Assembly (NCBI RefSeq): GCF_032027425.1 | Contig: NZ_JAVSJA010000001.1 | Span: 4,414,001 to 4,478,000, forward strand | Length of the DNA: 64,000 nucleotides | Reading direction: 5' to 3' | From: Microcystis wesenbergii NRERC-220 | GTDB lineage: Bacteria > Cyanobacteriota > Cyanobacteriia > Cyanobacteriales > Microcystaceae | Shown here: positions 45,855 to 54,597 of the stretch, piece by piece | Position numbering within the stretch: position 1 is the first letter of the stretch | How the letters are laid out: every line of letters begins with the position of its first letter | Translations under genes and position numbers: made by a program | Notes under the pieces: model-generated | The model's input: the letters and a program-made list of their open reading frames with translations, nothing else | What the model was told of the DNA's origin: nothing | The model's database searches: none

Positions 45855-46429
45855 ATCTGAAGTAGGAATTTAACTAAACATCTATCGGACTGCTCGATCT
45901 AGACTATCCTGATCTCACCCCTGTTGAGTAATCACTTTCTAGGTTAGGCATAAATAGTTACATCTCTTAATATTTTTAGGCAAATAGGGGGATGGGGTGA
46001 TGGGGTTTTCGGGAAATAGTCATAGGTTTGTTTAATCTCTCCCAATCCCTTTACTATGGCCTCTTGCCTCATCTCAACAAGCAATTTAAATGTGCGGGCA
46101 GCTTATTAGAATGGGATGATGAGGTAAGAGTTTTTGCGGCTATAGGTTGGATTAAACATAGCAAAACCATTATTCCCCACTGACAGCAAAGCTGAAAGCC
46201 TAGGTTAAAATAGAGGGACAAACGTTGCAACAGGGTCTAACTAATGACAATGTTTGAACGGACAAATTGGCTAAGTAGCTGGTTATAATTAAATTAAAAA
46301 TGGATTTTAGGTTCGATCCCCCCTGCCCCCCTTGATAAGGGGGGTGCCGATAGGCGGGGGGATCCCCCTTAATAAGGGGGGCATCTGATAATTTTTAACG
46401 CCTACCTACTTAATTCAGGAGTTATTATT
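45855..46429. other. Repeat-rich intergenic region upstream of the kinase gene
   Basis: Contains the dispersed CTCAACAAGCAATTTAAATG repeat (46080-46113), a stop-limited 14-codon frame from 46243 (MTMFERTNWLSSWL, not recognised) and GC-rich repeats at 46318-46382. No supported gene. Confidence 0.6.
46318..46382. repeat. GC-rich short repeats (CCCCCCTTGATAAGGGGGG)
   Basis: Two stems, CCCCCC TTGATAA GGGGGG and CCCCC TTAATAA GGGGGG, separated by GGGGGGAT. Same family as the in-frame insertion at 9899-9945. They lie 50 bp before the kinase start. Confidence 0.85.
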
Positions 46430-48796
46430 ATGCTAGACCAAATGATGAGGATGTTAGAAGGGCAACAAATCGGCCCCTATCATCTTAATAAATTTCTCGG
46501 TGCGGGTGGTTTTGGTGGTGTATTTCATGCTAGTGAAATGGTCAGAAATACATCGGTTCAAGAAGTTGCTATTAAAGTTATCCCCGAAAGTAGCGATGAT
46601 AAATTAATTGAGTTAAAAAATGCCAGAAAGTTAGAACATTCTAATTTAATTAAGGCTTATTCAGTGGGGGAATTTACTTTTCTCAATACTGAAATGCTTT
46701 ATTTAGTGATGGAATTGGCACAGGGTAGCCTAGAAAATCACATCGCCAAAGGCGGTTTATCATCGGATGAAATTAAAAATATTACTGCTCAAATCGCCCA
46801 GGGCTTAAATTATCTTCATGGACAAAATAAAGTCCATCGAGATTTAAAACCGGGTAATATCCTCAAGGTTAATCAACAATACAAGTTAGCAGATTTTGGC
46901 TTAATTAGAACTTTAAATAACAAAAGCCACACTCAAACCGTCCACAATAGCGGTACAATTATTTATATGCCTCCCGAAGCCTTTAGGGGGGATATTTCCT
47001 CGGCTTGGGATCTGTGGTCATTAGGTATTATGTTAATCGAAATGACGACTAATCAACTTCCCTATAAGTTTAATAATGATATTCACCAGTTAATGGCCAA
47101 GGTGATGAATTGTGAGCTACAAATCCCCAGTTTACCGAAAGAGTTTAAACAGATTATTGAAGGGTGTTTGCAAAAAGATAGAAAACAAAGATGGACAGCA
47201 CAACAGGTTTTAAATGCCTTACAACCTGTGGGATGGAATTCTCCCCCGTCACCTCCACCAGCACCGGCAGCAGTCAAAAAGCCTGTTTCACCAATACCCC
47301 TAATTGCTTCACCTACTCTATTTACCGAAAAACTACCCAATCGAGTCACACTGGAGATGGTGAGCTTACCAGCAGGTGAGTTTCTCATGGGTTCTCCTGA
47401 CAGTGATCCCAATGCTGCAAGTGATGAAAAACCTCAACACCAAGTTAAAGTCAACAGTTTTGCGATTGGCAAATATCCAGTGACTCAGGCACAATATGAA
47501 GCGGTAATGGGAATCAATCCCTCTGAGTTTAAAAACAATCCCCAAAATCCGGTAGAACAGGTTAGTTGGAATGATGCTCAAGCTTTTTGTCGGAAATTGA
47601 GTCAAATAACAGGGAAAACCTATCGCCTACCGACGGAAGCGGAATGGGAATATGCTTGTCGTGCGGGGACTACTACTCGCTTTTATTTTGGTGATGATGC
47701 TAATCAGTTAGGAGATTACGCTTGGTATGACGGAAATTCTCAGGATAAAACTCATCCTGTGGGCCAGAAAAAGCCCAATGCTTGGGGACTCTATGACATG
47801 ATTGGCAATGTTTGCGAGTGGTGCGAGGACAATTGGCATGATAGCTATGAGAATGCGCCAAGGGATGGCAGTGCTTGGCTGATAAAGGATAAGGGTCTTC
47901 AAATAGCGCGGAGCAGTTGTTGGAGGCGCAGTCCATATAACTGCCGTTCCGCTTGCCGCGACCGCACCGGCCCCCATGCCAACTTCGACAACCTCGGTTT
48001 TCGGGTGGTGTGTGGTGTGGGGGGGGAAAGTATCGCTACTGTAACATCTACACCCCTACCTAAAGAATCGCCAACTCCACTGACAAACTTTATCGAAAAA
48101 CTGCCCAAGGCAGTAACACTAAAGATGGTGAGCTTACCAGCAGGTCAATTTCTCATGGGATCTGCTGACAGTGATAATGAAAAGCCTCAACACCAAGTTA
48201 AAGTCAACAGTTTTGCGATTGGTAAATATCCAGTGACTCAGGCACAATATGAATCGGTAATGGGAAAAAATCCCTCTCACTTTAAAAACAATCCCCAAAA
48301 TCCGGTAGAAAATGTTAGTTGGAACGATGCTCAAGCTTTTTGTCAGAAATTGAGTCAAATAACAGGGAAAACCTATCGCCTACCGACGGAAGCGGAATGG
48401 GAATATGCTTGTCGTGCGGGGACTACTACTCGCTATTATTTCGGTGATGATGCTAATCAGTTAGGAAATGACGCTTGGTATAACCGAAATTCTCAGAAGA
48501 CAACTCATCCTGTGGGCCAGAAACAGCCCAATGCTTGGGGACTGTATGATATGAGTGGCAATGTTTGGGAGTGGTGCGAAGACGATTGGCACGATAACTA
48601 TATCGGAGCGCCAAAGGATGGATCTGCGTGGCTTATCAAGAACGATAATCGTTCTCAGTCTCTTAAGTGTCTGCGCGGCGGTTCTTGGTACGACTACCCT
48701 AATCTCTGTCGTTCTGCCAACCGCAGCGGGGGCAACCCCCTCGGCGACTACATCAACTACGGTTTTCGGGTTGCGTGTGTCTCCCCAGGACTTTAA
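46430..48796 (+). CDS. Ser/Thr protein kinase fused to two FGE-sulfatase (C-type-lectin-fold) domains; candidate DGR variable protein
   Basis: A 788-residue protein. Residues about 15-270 are a Hanks-type kinase: glycine loop GAGGFGG near 24-30, VAIKVI, catalytic HRDLKPGN near 136, ADFGL near 153. A proline-rich linker follows (SPPSPPPAPAAVKKP). Two formylglycine-generating-enzyme-like domains follow at about 303-535 and 565-788 (MVSLPAGEFLMGS, AQAFCRKLSQITGKTYRLPT, EWEYACRAGTTTR, GNVCEWC / GNVWEWC). Such FGE domains in bacteria often serve as ligand-binding C-type-lectin folds. The last 40 residues of each domain differ strongly from each other although the rest is near identical. No membrane segment is seen. 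The ribosome-binding site is CAGGAG. Confidence 0.92.
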   Translation: MLDQMMRMLEGQQIGPYHLNKFLGAGGFGGVFHASEMVRNTSVQEVAIKVIPESSDDKLIELKNARKLEHSNLIKAYSVGEFTFLNTEMLYLVMELAQGSLENHIAKGGLSSDEIKNITAQIAQGLNYLHGQNKVHRDLKPGNILKVNQQYKLADFGLIRTLNNKSHTQTVHNSGTIIYMPPEAFRGDISSAWDLWSLGIMLIEMTTNQLPYKFNNDIHQLMAKVMNCELQIPSLPKEFKQIIEGCLQKDRKQRWTAQQVLNALQPVGWNSPPSPPPAPAAVKKPVSPIPLIASPTLFTEKLPNRVTLEMVSLPAGEFLMGSPDSDPNAASDEKPQHQVKVNSFAIGKYPVTQAQYEAVMGINPSEFKNNPQNPVEQVSWNDAQAFCRKLSQITGKTYRLPTEAEWEYACRAGTTTRFYFGDDANQLGDYAWYDGNSQDKTHPVGQKKPNAWGLYDMIGNVCEWCEDNWHDSYENAPRDGSAWLIKDKGLQIARSSCWRRSPYNCRSACRDRTGPHANFDNLGFRVVCGVGGESIATVTSTPLPKESPTPLTNFIEKLPKAVTLKMVSLPAGQFLMGSADSDNEKPQHQVKVNSFAIGKYPVTQAQYESVMGKNPSHFKNNPQNPVENVSWNDAQAFCQKLSQITGKTYRLPTEAEWEYACRAGTTTRYYFGDDANQLGNDAWYNRNSQKTTHPVGQKQPNAWGLYDMSGNVWEWCEDDWHDNYIGAPKDGSAWLIKNDNRSQSLKCLRGGSWYDYPNLCRSANRSGGNPLGDYINYGFRVACVSPGL
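47906..47995 (+). other. Candidate DGR variable region 1 (first FGE domain)
   Basis: Thirty codons encoding ARSSCWRRSPYNCRSACRDR then TGPHANFDNL, before the invariant GFRV. Aligned without gaps to region 2, 20 codons change the amino acid and the changes fall mostly in the first two bases. Flanking parts of the two domains are almost identical in DNA. Confidence 0.65.
48671..48760 (+). other. Candidate DGR variable region 2 (second FGE domain, gene 3' end)
   Basis: Thirty codons encoding LRGGSWYDYPNLCRSANRSG then GNPLGDYINY, before GFRVAC. Variable codons end in C or T (TAC, GAC, CTC, AAC, AGC, GGC, ATC), as expected if an AAC-rich template is copied with changes at adenines. Its place at the very 3' end is the usual site in DGR target genes. 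Confidence 0.65.
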
Positions 48797-48829
48797 CCCT
48801 TTGTTCTTTTGCTCTTTTGCCCTTTGTCT

Positions 48830-48858
48830 CCCGCCCTTAGGCGGGTCGATTTTTTTTA
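48830..48858 (+). terminator. Terminator of the kinase-FGE gene
   Basis: CCCGCC and GGCGGG form a perfect stem with a CTTA loop, followed by TCGATTTTTTTT, 34 bp after the stop. DGR target genes often carry a hairpin just after the variable region, so it may have a second role. Confidence 0.85.
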
Positions 48859-48863
48859 CCCTT

Positions 48864-48963
48864 GTTTCAAGGCTCTGCCTTGAAACACAATATTTAAGGC
48901 TCTGCCTTAAAGCAATATTCAGGTAGAACCTGAAGAGAGCGTTCCCAGGTAGAACCTGGGAAC
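48864..48963. repeat. Four consecutive small hairpins
   Basis: Stems at 48864-48886 (GTTTCAAGG/CCTTGAAAC), 48893-48911 (TTTAAGG/CCTTAAA), 48918-48934 (TTCAGGT/ACCTGAA) and 48941-48963 (GTTCCCAGGT/ACCTGGGAAC). The first two share a CTCTG-type loop and the last two share AGA-type loops, so they look like two duplicated pairs with compensating changes. Confidence 0.85.
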
Positions 48964-49051
48964 GAGATAACCTACGATCTACTTAATTAGAGTTTGCATA
49001 GAAGATTCAATTTTCAATTTCTGTCGATGGCGTTTGGAACTGAAACCCTTG

Positions 49052-49079
49052 GTAGGGACAATTCATGAATTGTCCCTAC
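49052..49079. repeat. 28-bp palindrome, GTAGGG...CCCTAC, second type
   Basis: Perfect palindrome with TTCATGAA at the centre. It matches the layout of the palindrome at 36176-36203 but with ACA/TGT in place of TTG/CAA. Its right half is the first part of the 33-bp tandem unit that follows. Confidence 0.85.
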
Positions 49080-49474
49080 ATTTTCGGAGTATAAATCATG
49101 AATTGTCCCTACATTTTCGGAGTATAAATCATGAATTGTCCCTACATTTTCGGAGTATAAATCATGAATTGTCCCTACATTTTCGGAGTATAAATCATGA
49201 ATTGTCCCTACATTTTCGGAGTATAAATCATGAATTGTCCCTACATTTTCGGAGTATAAATCATGAATTGTCCCTACATTTTCGGAGTATAAATCATGAA
49301 TTGTCCCTACATTTTCGGAGTATAAATCATGAACTATCCCTACATTTTCGGAGTATAAATCATGAACTATCCCTACATTTTCGGAGTATAAATCATGAAT
49401 GTCCCTACATTTTCGGAGTATAAATCATGAACTATCCCTACATTTTCGGAGTATAAATCATGAACTATCCCTAC
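49064..49474. repeat. 33-bp tandem repeat, about 12.5 units
   Basis: Units run CATGAATTGTCCCTAC then ATTTTCGGAGTATAAAT, twelve copies plus a final half. Later units read CATGAACTATCCCTAC; one unit has lost a T. The run gives an artificial repetitive frame (HELSLHFRSIN), but there is no ribosome-binding site, and the single-base loss breaks the frame. Not a CRISPR, because the whole unit is repeated with no unique spacers. Confidence 0.93.
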
Positions 49475-49640
49475 GTCTGGCTCTTCTCGACTTTGTGTGA
49501 TAAATTTAAATTATATAAGAGTGATCGATCTTTGTGTCCTTTGTGTCTCTGTGGTTCCTTCCACTCACTGCCCTAAGACTGTATCTTAGAATACATTTTA
49601 CCCACCAAACCCAAGAGATGCCACTGACCACCTTGCACCC

Positions 49641-50460
49641 CTACAAGGTTTCATCGGGATTAATGCCTAATTCTCTTAATCTTGCCGTTAATTGCTCAAT
49701 TTTTTGTAAAGCCAGTTCTTTTTGTTGACGTTCAGATTCTTTTTGCTGACGTTCGTATTCTTGTTGCTGTAAAGCCAGTTCTTTTTGTTGACGTTCAGAT
49801 TCTTTGGCCTGTTTCTCCAGAAGAGCGGCTTCCTCAGGTGTTGGGATTAACTGACCCCTAGGACTAAAATAACGCAATTTATCGGCGTATATCCCTAAAT
49901 ATAAGCCCAATTCTTCACTCCATAACCAACCCTTCGGCCTGGCTCAGGGCAAGCCTTGCTGATTGGGTTCAATCGGTTGATATTTTCCCCTAATTAACGT
50001 ATATCCTTCAAACTCTAAACTATAGGGGTCAAACCAGAAATAATCAGGAGTCCTAAATGTATTTTGATAAATTTCTTTCTTTTCTTCCCTATCAGTCTTA
50101 GCGGTACTTTCAAAAGAGGATTTCTATAATCACATTAGGATATTTTCCCTCTTCTTGCCATACTACCCAACTTTTCCGGTTTTGGTTTCTAGTTGTTCCC
50201 AATACTACAAAAAAGTCGGGTCCTCTAAAGTATTCTGATTTTTTCTGATTGGGACTGTAGTAGATGGTTAAATTCCCGGTTGCAAAGTAATCTTCTCTAT
50301 CTTGCCATAACCATTCTAGGCATTTTATCAATAAAATAATCTGAGTTAGATGTAAATTACTTTCCAATGGCGGTTCATCACTCCAAAATTCGCCCTTGGG
50401 GAAGATTATCTCATCTTTTTGGGCGGTTTGGCTAGGGGATAGGGGTTGAGTTGTAGTCAT
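49641..50460 (-). pseudogene. Broken Uma2-family (DUF820) endonuclease-like gene
   Basis: The first part (50460 to 50110) reads MTTTQPLSPSQTAQKDEIIF to KYPNVIIEILF, matching the N-terminal half of Uma2 proteins. A one-base shift at about 50110 leads to ESTAKTDREEKKEIYQNTFR, then PDYFWFDPYSLEFEGY. A short GC-rich insertion near 49945 breaks it again before GLYLGIYADKLRYFSPRGQL and the coiled-coil tail of repeated ESERQQKELALQ. Uma2 genes are very numerous in Microcystis; this one is dead. Confidence 0.82.
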
Positions 50461-50485
50461 GGTTATCTGCTATGAATAATAAGCT

Positions 50486-50516
50486 GTCCGTGTATTTAAA
50501 CTGCTTGTTGAGATGA
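50486..50516. repeat. Dispersed CTCAACAAGCAATTTAAATG-type repeat, copy 3
   Basis: Minus-strand CATCTCAACAAGCAGTTTAA then ATACACGGACAGCTTA, similar to the copies at 37916 and 46080. It lies between the broken Uma2 gene and the next gene. Confidence 0.7.
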
Positions 50517-50649
50517 GACAAGGGGCAACAGTAAAGGTATTGGCTAAGATTCAGCTAATCTAAGGATAGGCGGTTAAAATGCGTCTTAGCCTATTATTTG
50601 TGTTAATCTCATCTTTACAGATCAAAACCCTCAATCGTCTAAGGAGACA

Positions 50650-51573
50650 ATGGCCGCCAATTCTCGGAATAAATCGCCCGTTTTTCTCGGCTGTTCCGGC
50701 AGGATCGCTATTTTTTGCCTCTTGATGTTATTATCGGCGGCAATAGGCTGGTTAATCGGGAAACAGTGGGTTAAACACAGCAATCAAACCCAAACCGTTA
50801 AACCCGTTTTTGCCACGGAGGAAAATAATTTTAATTCTGCCACAGATCGGGCATGGCAACGGAAAGCCGAGATGAGAAAGCGCCGTCTAGAGTTGGGAAT
50901 TGATGGTCAGTTTTTTAAAAATCTCGTCAATGAATTGTTTAGCCTCCGCTATGGGGATATCAAAGAGGAAAAACAGAAACAGGAACAAAGAGATATTTTA
51001 GCAGCAGAAATCCTCGATCGCTTAGACCGTCTCGATTCTGGCACTAGAGAAGCATTAGGTAGCTACGATGAGCAACAGCGAGAAAAATGGCGAGAACAAG
51101 TGAATCAGTTACGTTTAAGCAGTAGAGTCCTTAATTTACTCACTGATACTGCTTTTTTTCGGCTATTTCCCGAATTGACAGAAAGACCAAATTTTGATAG
51201 CGGCTTAGGTCAACTATGGAGTGGTTTGGCCTGGAATCAGTTACAATCTTTACAGTCGGGCCTATCCTACCAAGCGATCGAAAGTTTAGACGCGGGGGGA
51301 GAGGAAGTGATCGAGGCAATTCTCAGCGAGGGACAAGGAAAAGCCTATGCAATAAAATTGCGTTCCAGTGATCGGTTAGACTTAAATTTAGAGACGGAAG
51401 GCGAAGTTTTACTATCTTTCTACTCTCCCACGGGTAATATTACCCTTTTAGACAAGTCTAGCGATCGGCAATGGTCCGGTCAATTACCCGAAGAGGGATT
51501 TTATGAATTAGTTATTCTCCCCCAATCTTCTACCCCCGTTCACTTTCGCTTGCAGTTAAAAGTAAGTCAATGA
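50650..51573 (+). CDS. Membrane-anchored protein with C-terminal PPC-like domain
   Basis: A 307-residue protein. One N-terminal membrane helix (IAIFCLLMLLSAAIGWLIG) is followed by a long charged helical region (residues about 75-165, QRKAEMRKRRLEL to EREKWREQVNQLR-like) and a C-terminal beta domain (YAIKLRSSDRLDLNLETEGE, SGQLPEEGFYELVI). That domain resembles bacterial pre-peptidase C-terminal (PPC) folds. Probably facing the periplasm. The function is unknown. A GGAGAC ribosome-binding site supports the start. Confidence 0.75.
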   Translation: MAANSRNKSPVFLGCSGRIAIFCLLMLLSAAIGWLIGKQWVKHSNQTQTVKPVFATEENNFNSATDRAWQRKAEMRKRRLELGIDGQFFKNLVNELFSLRYGDIKEEKQKQEQRDILAAEILDRLDRLDSGTREALGSYDEQQREKWREQVNQLRLSSRVLNLLTDTAFFRLFPELTERPNFDSGLGQLWSGLAWNQLQSLQSGLSYQAIESLDAGGEEVIEAILSEGQGKAYAIKLRSSDRLDLNLETEGEVLLSFYSPTGNITLLDKSSDRQWSGQLPEEGFYELVILPQSSTPVHFRLQLKVSQ

Positions 51574-51584
51574 CTTTAACCGTC

Positions 51585-51640
51585 AGGAGACAGTTATCAG
51601 TTATCAGTTATCAGTTATCAGTTATCAGTTATCAGTTCAC
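51585..51640. repeat. AGTTATC heptamer tandem repeat
   Basis: Six to seven AGTTATC units, then degenerate ones up to about 51665. Further CTTCCCCA and AATTTATAATTCATA simple repeats fill the gap to glyQ at 51771. Confidence 0.85.
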
Positions 51641-51770
51641 TGTTTACTGTTTACTGATCACTGAAAAGCTCCCCACTTCCCCACTTCCCCACTTCCCAAT
51701 TTATAATTCATAATTTATAATTTATAATTCCCACTTCCCCAACCCCTAATCTGCTTTTTTACTTTTTCCC

Positions 51771-52646
51771 ATGTCTCTAACTTTCCAAGCTGTTATCGCT
51801 AAATTAAATGAATTTTGGGCCGATCGCGGTTGTTTAGTTGCTCAACCCTATGATACAGAAAAAGGTGCGGGAACCATGAGTCCCCACACTTTTTTAAGGG
51901 CAATTGGTCCGGAACCTTGGGCAGTTGCCTATGTGGAACCCTGTCGTCGTCCTACGGATGGCCGTTATGGCGAAAATCCCAATCGTTTTCAGCATTACTA
52001 TCAATATCAAGTCCTAATTAAACCCTCTCCTGATAATATTCAGGAAATCTATTTAGACTCCCTGCGGGTGTTAGGAATTCACCCAGAAGATCACGATATT
52101 CGCTTCGTGGAAGATAACTGGGAATCTCCCACCCTCGGTGCTTGGGGTGTGGGTTGGGAAGTGTGGTTAGATGGTATGGAAATCACTCAGTTTACCTACT
52201 TTCAACAGTGTGGGGGCATCGATTGTCGTCCCGTGGCGATCGAAATTACCTACGGTTTAGAAAGATTAGCCATGTATCTGCAAGATGTAGAGGCAATTAA
52301 TAAAATTCAATGGAATGAAAATATCCTCTACGGTGATATTTTTCTGCAAAATGAAATCGAACAATGTACCTATAATTTTGAGGCTTCTAATCCTGAGTTA
52401 TTATTTAGTTTATTCAGTTTATATGAACAGGAAGCCAAACAATTAATCGATCGCTCTCTGGTGATTCCCAGTCTAGATTATGTTCTCAAATGTTCCCATA
52501 CTTTTAATTTACTCGATGCTAGAGGTGTGATTGCTGTAGCCGAAAGAACCCGTTATATCGGCAGAATTCGCAATTTAGCTCGACAGGTTGCTCAATTGTA
52601 TTTACAGCAACGAGAAGCTTTAGGTTTTCCCCTACAAAGGGTTTAG
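51771..52646 (+). CDS. glyQ: Glycyl-tRNA synthetase alpha subunit
   Basis: The 291-residue catalytic-domain subunit of the bacterial alpha2beta2 glycyl-tRNA synthetase. [57 protein letters not shown] and [14 protein letters not shown] are family motifs. The beta subunit gene glyS is not next to it, as is usual in cyanobacteria. It converges on the str operon across a shared terminator. Confidence 0.97.
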   Translation: MSLTFQAVIAKLNEFWADRGCLVAQPYDTEKGAGTMSPHTFLRAIGPEPWAVAYVEPCRRPTDGRYGENPNRFQHYYQYQVLIKPSPDNIQEIYLDSLRVLGIHPEDHDIRFVEDNWESPTLGAWGVGWEVWLDGMEITQFTYFQQCGGIDCRPVAIEITYGLERLAMYLQDVEAINKIQWNENILYGDIFLQNEIEQCTYNFEASNPELLFSLFSLYEQEAKQLIDRSLVIPSLDYVLKCSHTFNLLDARGVIAVAERTRYIGRIRNLARQVAQLYLQQREALGFPLQRV

Positions 52647-52772
52647 CAATCTGGTGCATCTTTGGCGATGCACCCCTAGCAATTGTATTGGCCCTCGTTT
52701 AATAACTTTTTTTTATAAAAAATCCTATTTATACTAAATCTTGTTTAAAAAGTATAGGATAGTGGGAAAGAA

Positions 52773-52800
52773 AAAAAGATGTTATCGCTAACATCTTTTT
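52773..52800. terminator. Bidirectional terminator between glyQ and rpsJ
   Basis: AAAAAGATGTTA and TAACATCTTTTT form a perfect 12-bp stem with loop TCGC. A and T tracts on opposite sides let it end both converging transcripts. Confidence 0.9.
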
Positions 52801-52805
52801 GGCAT

Positions 52806-53123
52806 TTACAATTTAACTTCAATATCAACCCCTGCGGGTAAATCTAATTTCATCAAAGCATCGATTGTCTTAGAAGAGGGTTGGTAAATATCAATAATGC
52901 GGCGATGGGTGCGGGTTTCAAAATGTTCACGGGAGTCCTTGTCAACGTGAGGGGAACGCAGGACACAATAAATCTTTCTTTTTGTCGGTAGGGGAATCGG
53001 TCCGATCGCTGTGGCGTTAGTTCTATTGGCAGTATCGACAATCTTCTCGCAGGAAGTGTCAAGTAAGCGCTGGTCAAAAGCTTTCAAACGAATGCGAATT
53101 TTCTGTTGTTGTAACGTAGCCAT
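52806..53123 (-). CDS. rpsJ: 30S ribosomal protein S10
   Basis: A 105-residue small-subunit protein, also NusE in antitermination. [40 protein letters not shown] and [12 protein letters not shown] are conserved. The start at 53123 gives the normal length; the frame from 53147 adds eight non-conserved residues. It is the last gene of the str operon here, 92 bp after tuf, an arrangement common in cyanobacteria. Confidence 0.97.
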   Translation of the reverse strand: MATLQQQKIRIRLKAFDQRLLDTSCEKIVDTANRTNATAIGPIPLPTKRKIYCVLRSPHVDKDSREHFETRTHRRIIDIYQPSSKTIDALMKLDLPAGVDIEVKL

Positions 53124-53215
53124 AATTTCACCTATTGCAATTGTCAAGGTACAAAATAAAGACAGTAACGGAGCAGTTTTTTATCATTAACTGCCCCGTT
53201 AATTAATAGATTAGC

Positions 53216-54445
53216 CTACTTGATAATTTTCGAGATAACGCCGGAACCGATGGTGCGACCACCTTCGCGAATAGCGAAGCGCATACCCTGTTCAATAGCG
53301 ATCGGGTTGATCAGTTCCACGGTCATTTTGATCCGGTCTCCCGGCATGACCATTTCTACAGTGCTGCCATCATCGGCGGTGTAGTCTTGGATAGTGCCAG
53401 TTACGTCGGTTGTCCGTACATAGAACTGAGGACGATAGTTTTTAAAGAAAGGAGTGTGACGACCACCCTCTTCTTTACTTAACACATACACCTCACCTTC
53501 AAACTGGGTGTGGGGTTTGATTGTACCCGGTTTAGCGATAACCATGCCGCGCTCGATGTCGGTTTTTTGGATACCACGCAGGAGGATACCAGCGTTGTCA
53601 CCGGCCATCCCTTGGTCAAGACTTTTCTTGAACATTTCGATCCCGGTGACGGTGGTGGCGCGGGTATCTCTGATCCCCACCAATTCCACGTTATCACCCA
53701 CTTTCACAATACCGCGTTCGATCCGACCGGTAGCCACCGTCCCCCGACCAGTAATCGAGAATACGTCTTCTACCGCCATCAGGAAGGGTTTATCGATATC
53801 CCGTTCAGGGGTGGGGATATAGCTATCTACCGCTTCCATTAATTCATAAATTGCGTCCACCCACTCGTTATCGCCTTTTTGGGCCTTGGGGTTTTTGGTC
53901 ATGTAATCGAGGGCTTCTTTAGCAGAACCGGCAATAATGGGGATTTCGTCGCCAGCGAAGTCGTAATTGGTGAGAAGTTCGCGTACTTCCAGTTCTACGA
54001 GTTCCAGTAACTCCTCATCGTCCACCATATCTTTTTTGTTGAGGAAGACCACGAGGTTAGGTACACCCACCTGACGAGCCAGCAGGATATGTTCCCGGGT
54101 TTGGGGCATCGGGCCATCAGCGGCCGAGACCACGAGAATACCACCGTCCATCTGTGCCGCACCGGTGATCATGTTTTTTACATAGTCGGCGTGGCCAGGG
54201 CAGTCAACGTGAGCGTAGTGGCGATCAGCAGTTTCGTACTCAACGTGAGCGGTGTTGATGGTGATCCCGCGGGCCTTTTCTTCGGGAGCGGCATCGATTT
54301 CATCGTATTTTTTAGCTTGGGCATTACCCAGGGCCGCTAGGGTCATAGTGATAGCGGCGGTGAGGGTAGTTTTGCCGTGGTCAACGTGACCGATCGTACC
54401 GATGTTAACGTGGGGTTTCGTCCGTTCAAATTTAGCGCGTGCCAT
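53216..54445 (-). CDS. tuf: Elongation factor Tu
   Basis: A 409-residue GTPase that brings aminoacyl-tRNA to the ribosome. [10 protein letters not shown] (P-loop), DCPGHADY and NKKDMVD are the GTP-binding motifs, and [12 protein letters not shown] is switch I. The length matches cyanobacterial EF-Tu. The single tuf gene seen lies between fusA and rpsJ. Confidence 0.99.
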   Translation of the reverse strand: MARAKFERTKPHVNIGTIGHVDHGKTTLTAAITMTLAALGNAQAKKYDEIDAAPEEKARGITINTAHVEYETADRHYAHVDCPGHADYVKNMITGAAQMDGGILVVSAADGPMPQTREHILLARQVGVPNLVVFLNKKDMVDDEELLELVELEVRELLTNYDFAGDEIPIIAGSAKEALDYMTKNPKAQKGDNEWVDAIYELMEAVDSYIPTPERDIDKPFLMAVEDVFSITGRGTVATGRIERGIVKVGDNVELVGIRDTRATTVTGIEMFKKSLDQGMAGDNAGILLRGIQKTDIERGMVIAKPGTIKPHTQFEGEVYVLSKEEGGRHTPFFKNYRPQFYVRTTDVTGTIQDYTADDGSTVEMVMPGDRIKMTVELINPIAIEQGMRFAIREGGRTIGSGVISKIIK

Positions 54446-54597
54446 TTACTTTCTGTTCCTTTGTTTTTTTTCTTCTTCAGGTCGGTGAACAGTAATCAGT
54501 CGCCAGAGATCAGTTTTAAGTTAGCAGTTATTAGGGTTGACCGATCAAATTTAAATGATCGGTTTATTCTCACTGCACACTGGTCACTGGTCACTGA

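Noticed and set aside
46243-46287. 14-codon frame MTMFERTNWLSSWL
   Set aside because: Too short, no recognised small photosystem protein matches it, and no conservation can be tested here.
47906-48760. Simple relaxed selection as the cause of the variable FGE segments
   Set aside because: Changes cluster in the first two codon bases with third bases kept and without gaps, while scaffold codons are fixed. Relaxed selection would give the reverse pattern. It remains the fallback if no DGR is found.
49034-49423. 129-residue repetitive protein (HELSLHFRSIN units)
   Set aside because: It is a translation of the tandem DNA repeat, lacks a ribosome-binding site, and the frame is broken by a one-base loss.
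49064-49474. CRISPR-like array of 33-bp periodicity
   Set aside because: The whole 33-bp unit is repeated and there are no unique spacers; no cas gene is nearby.
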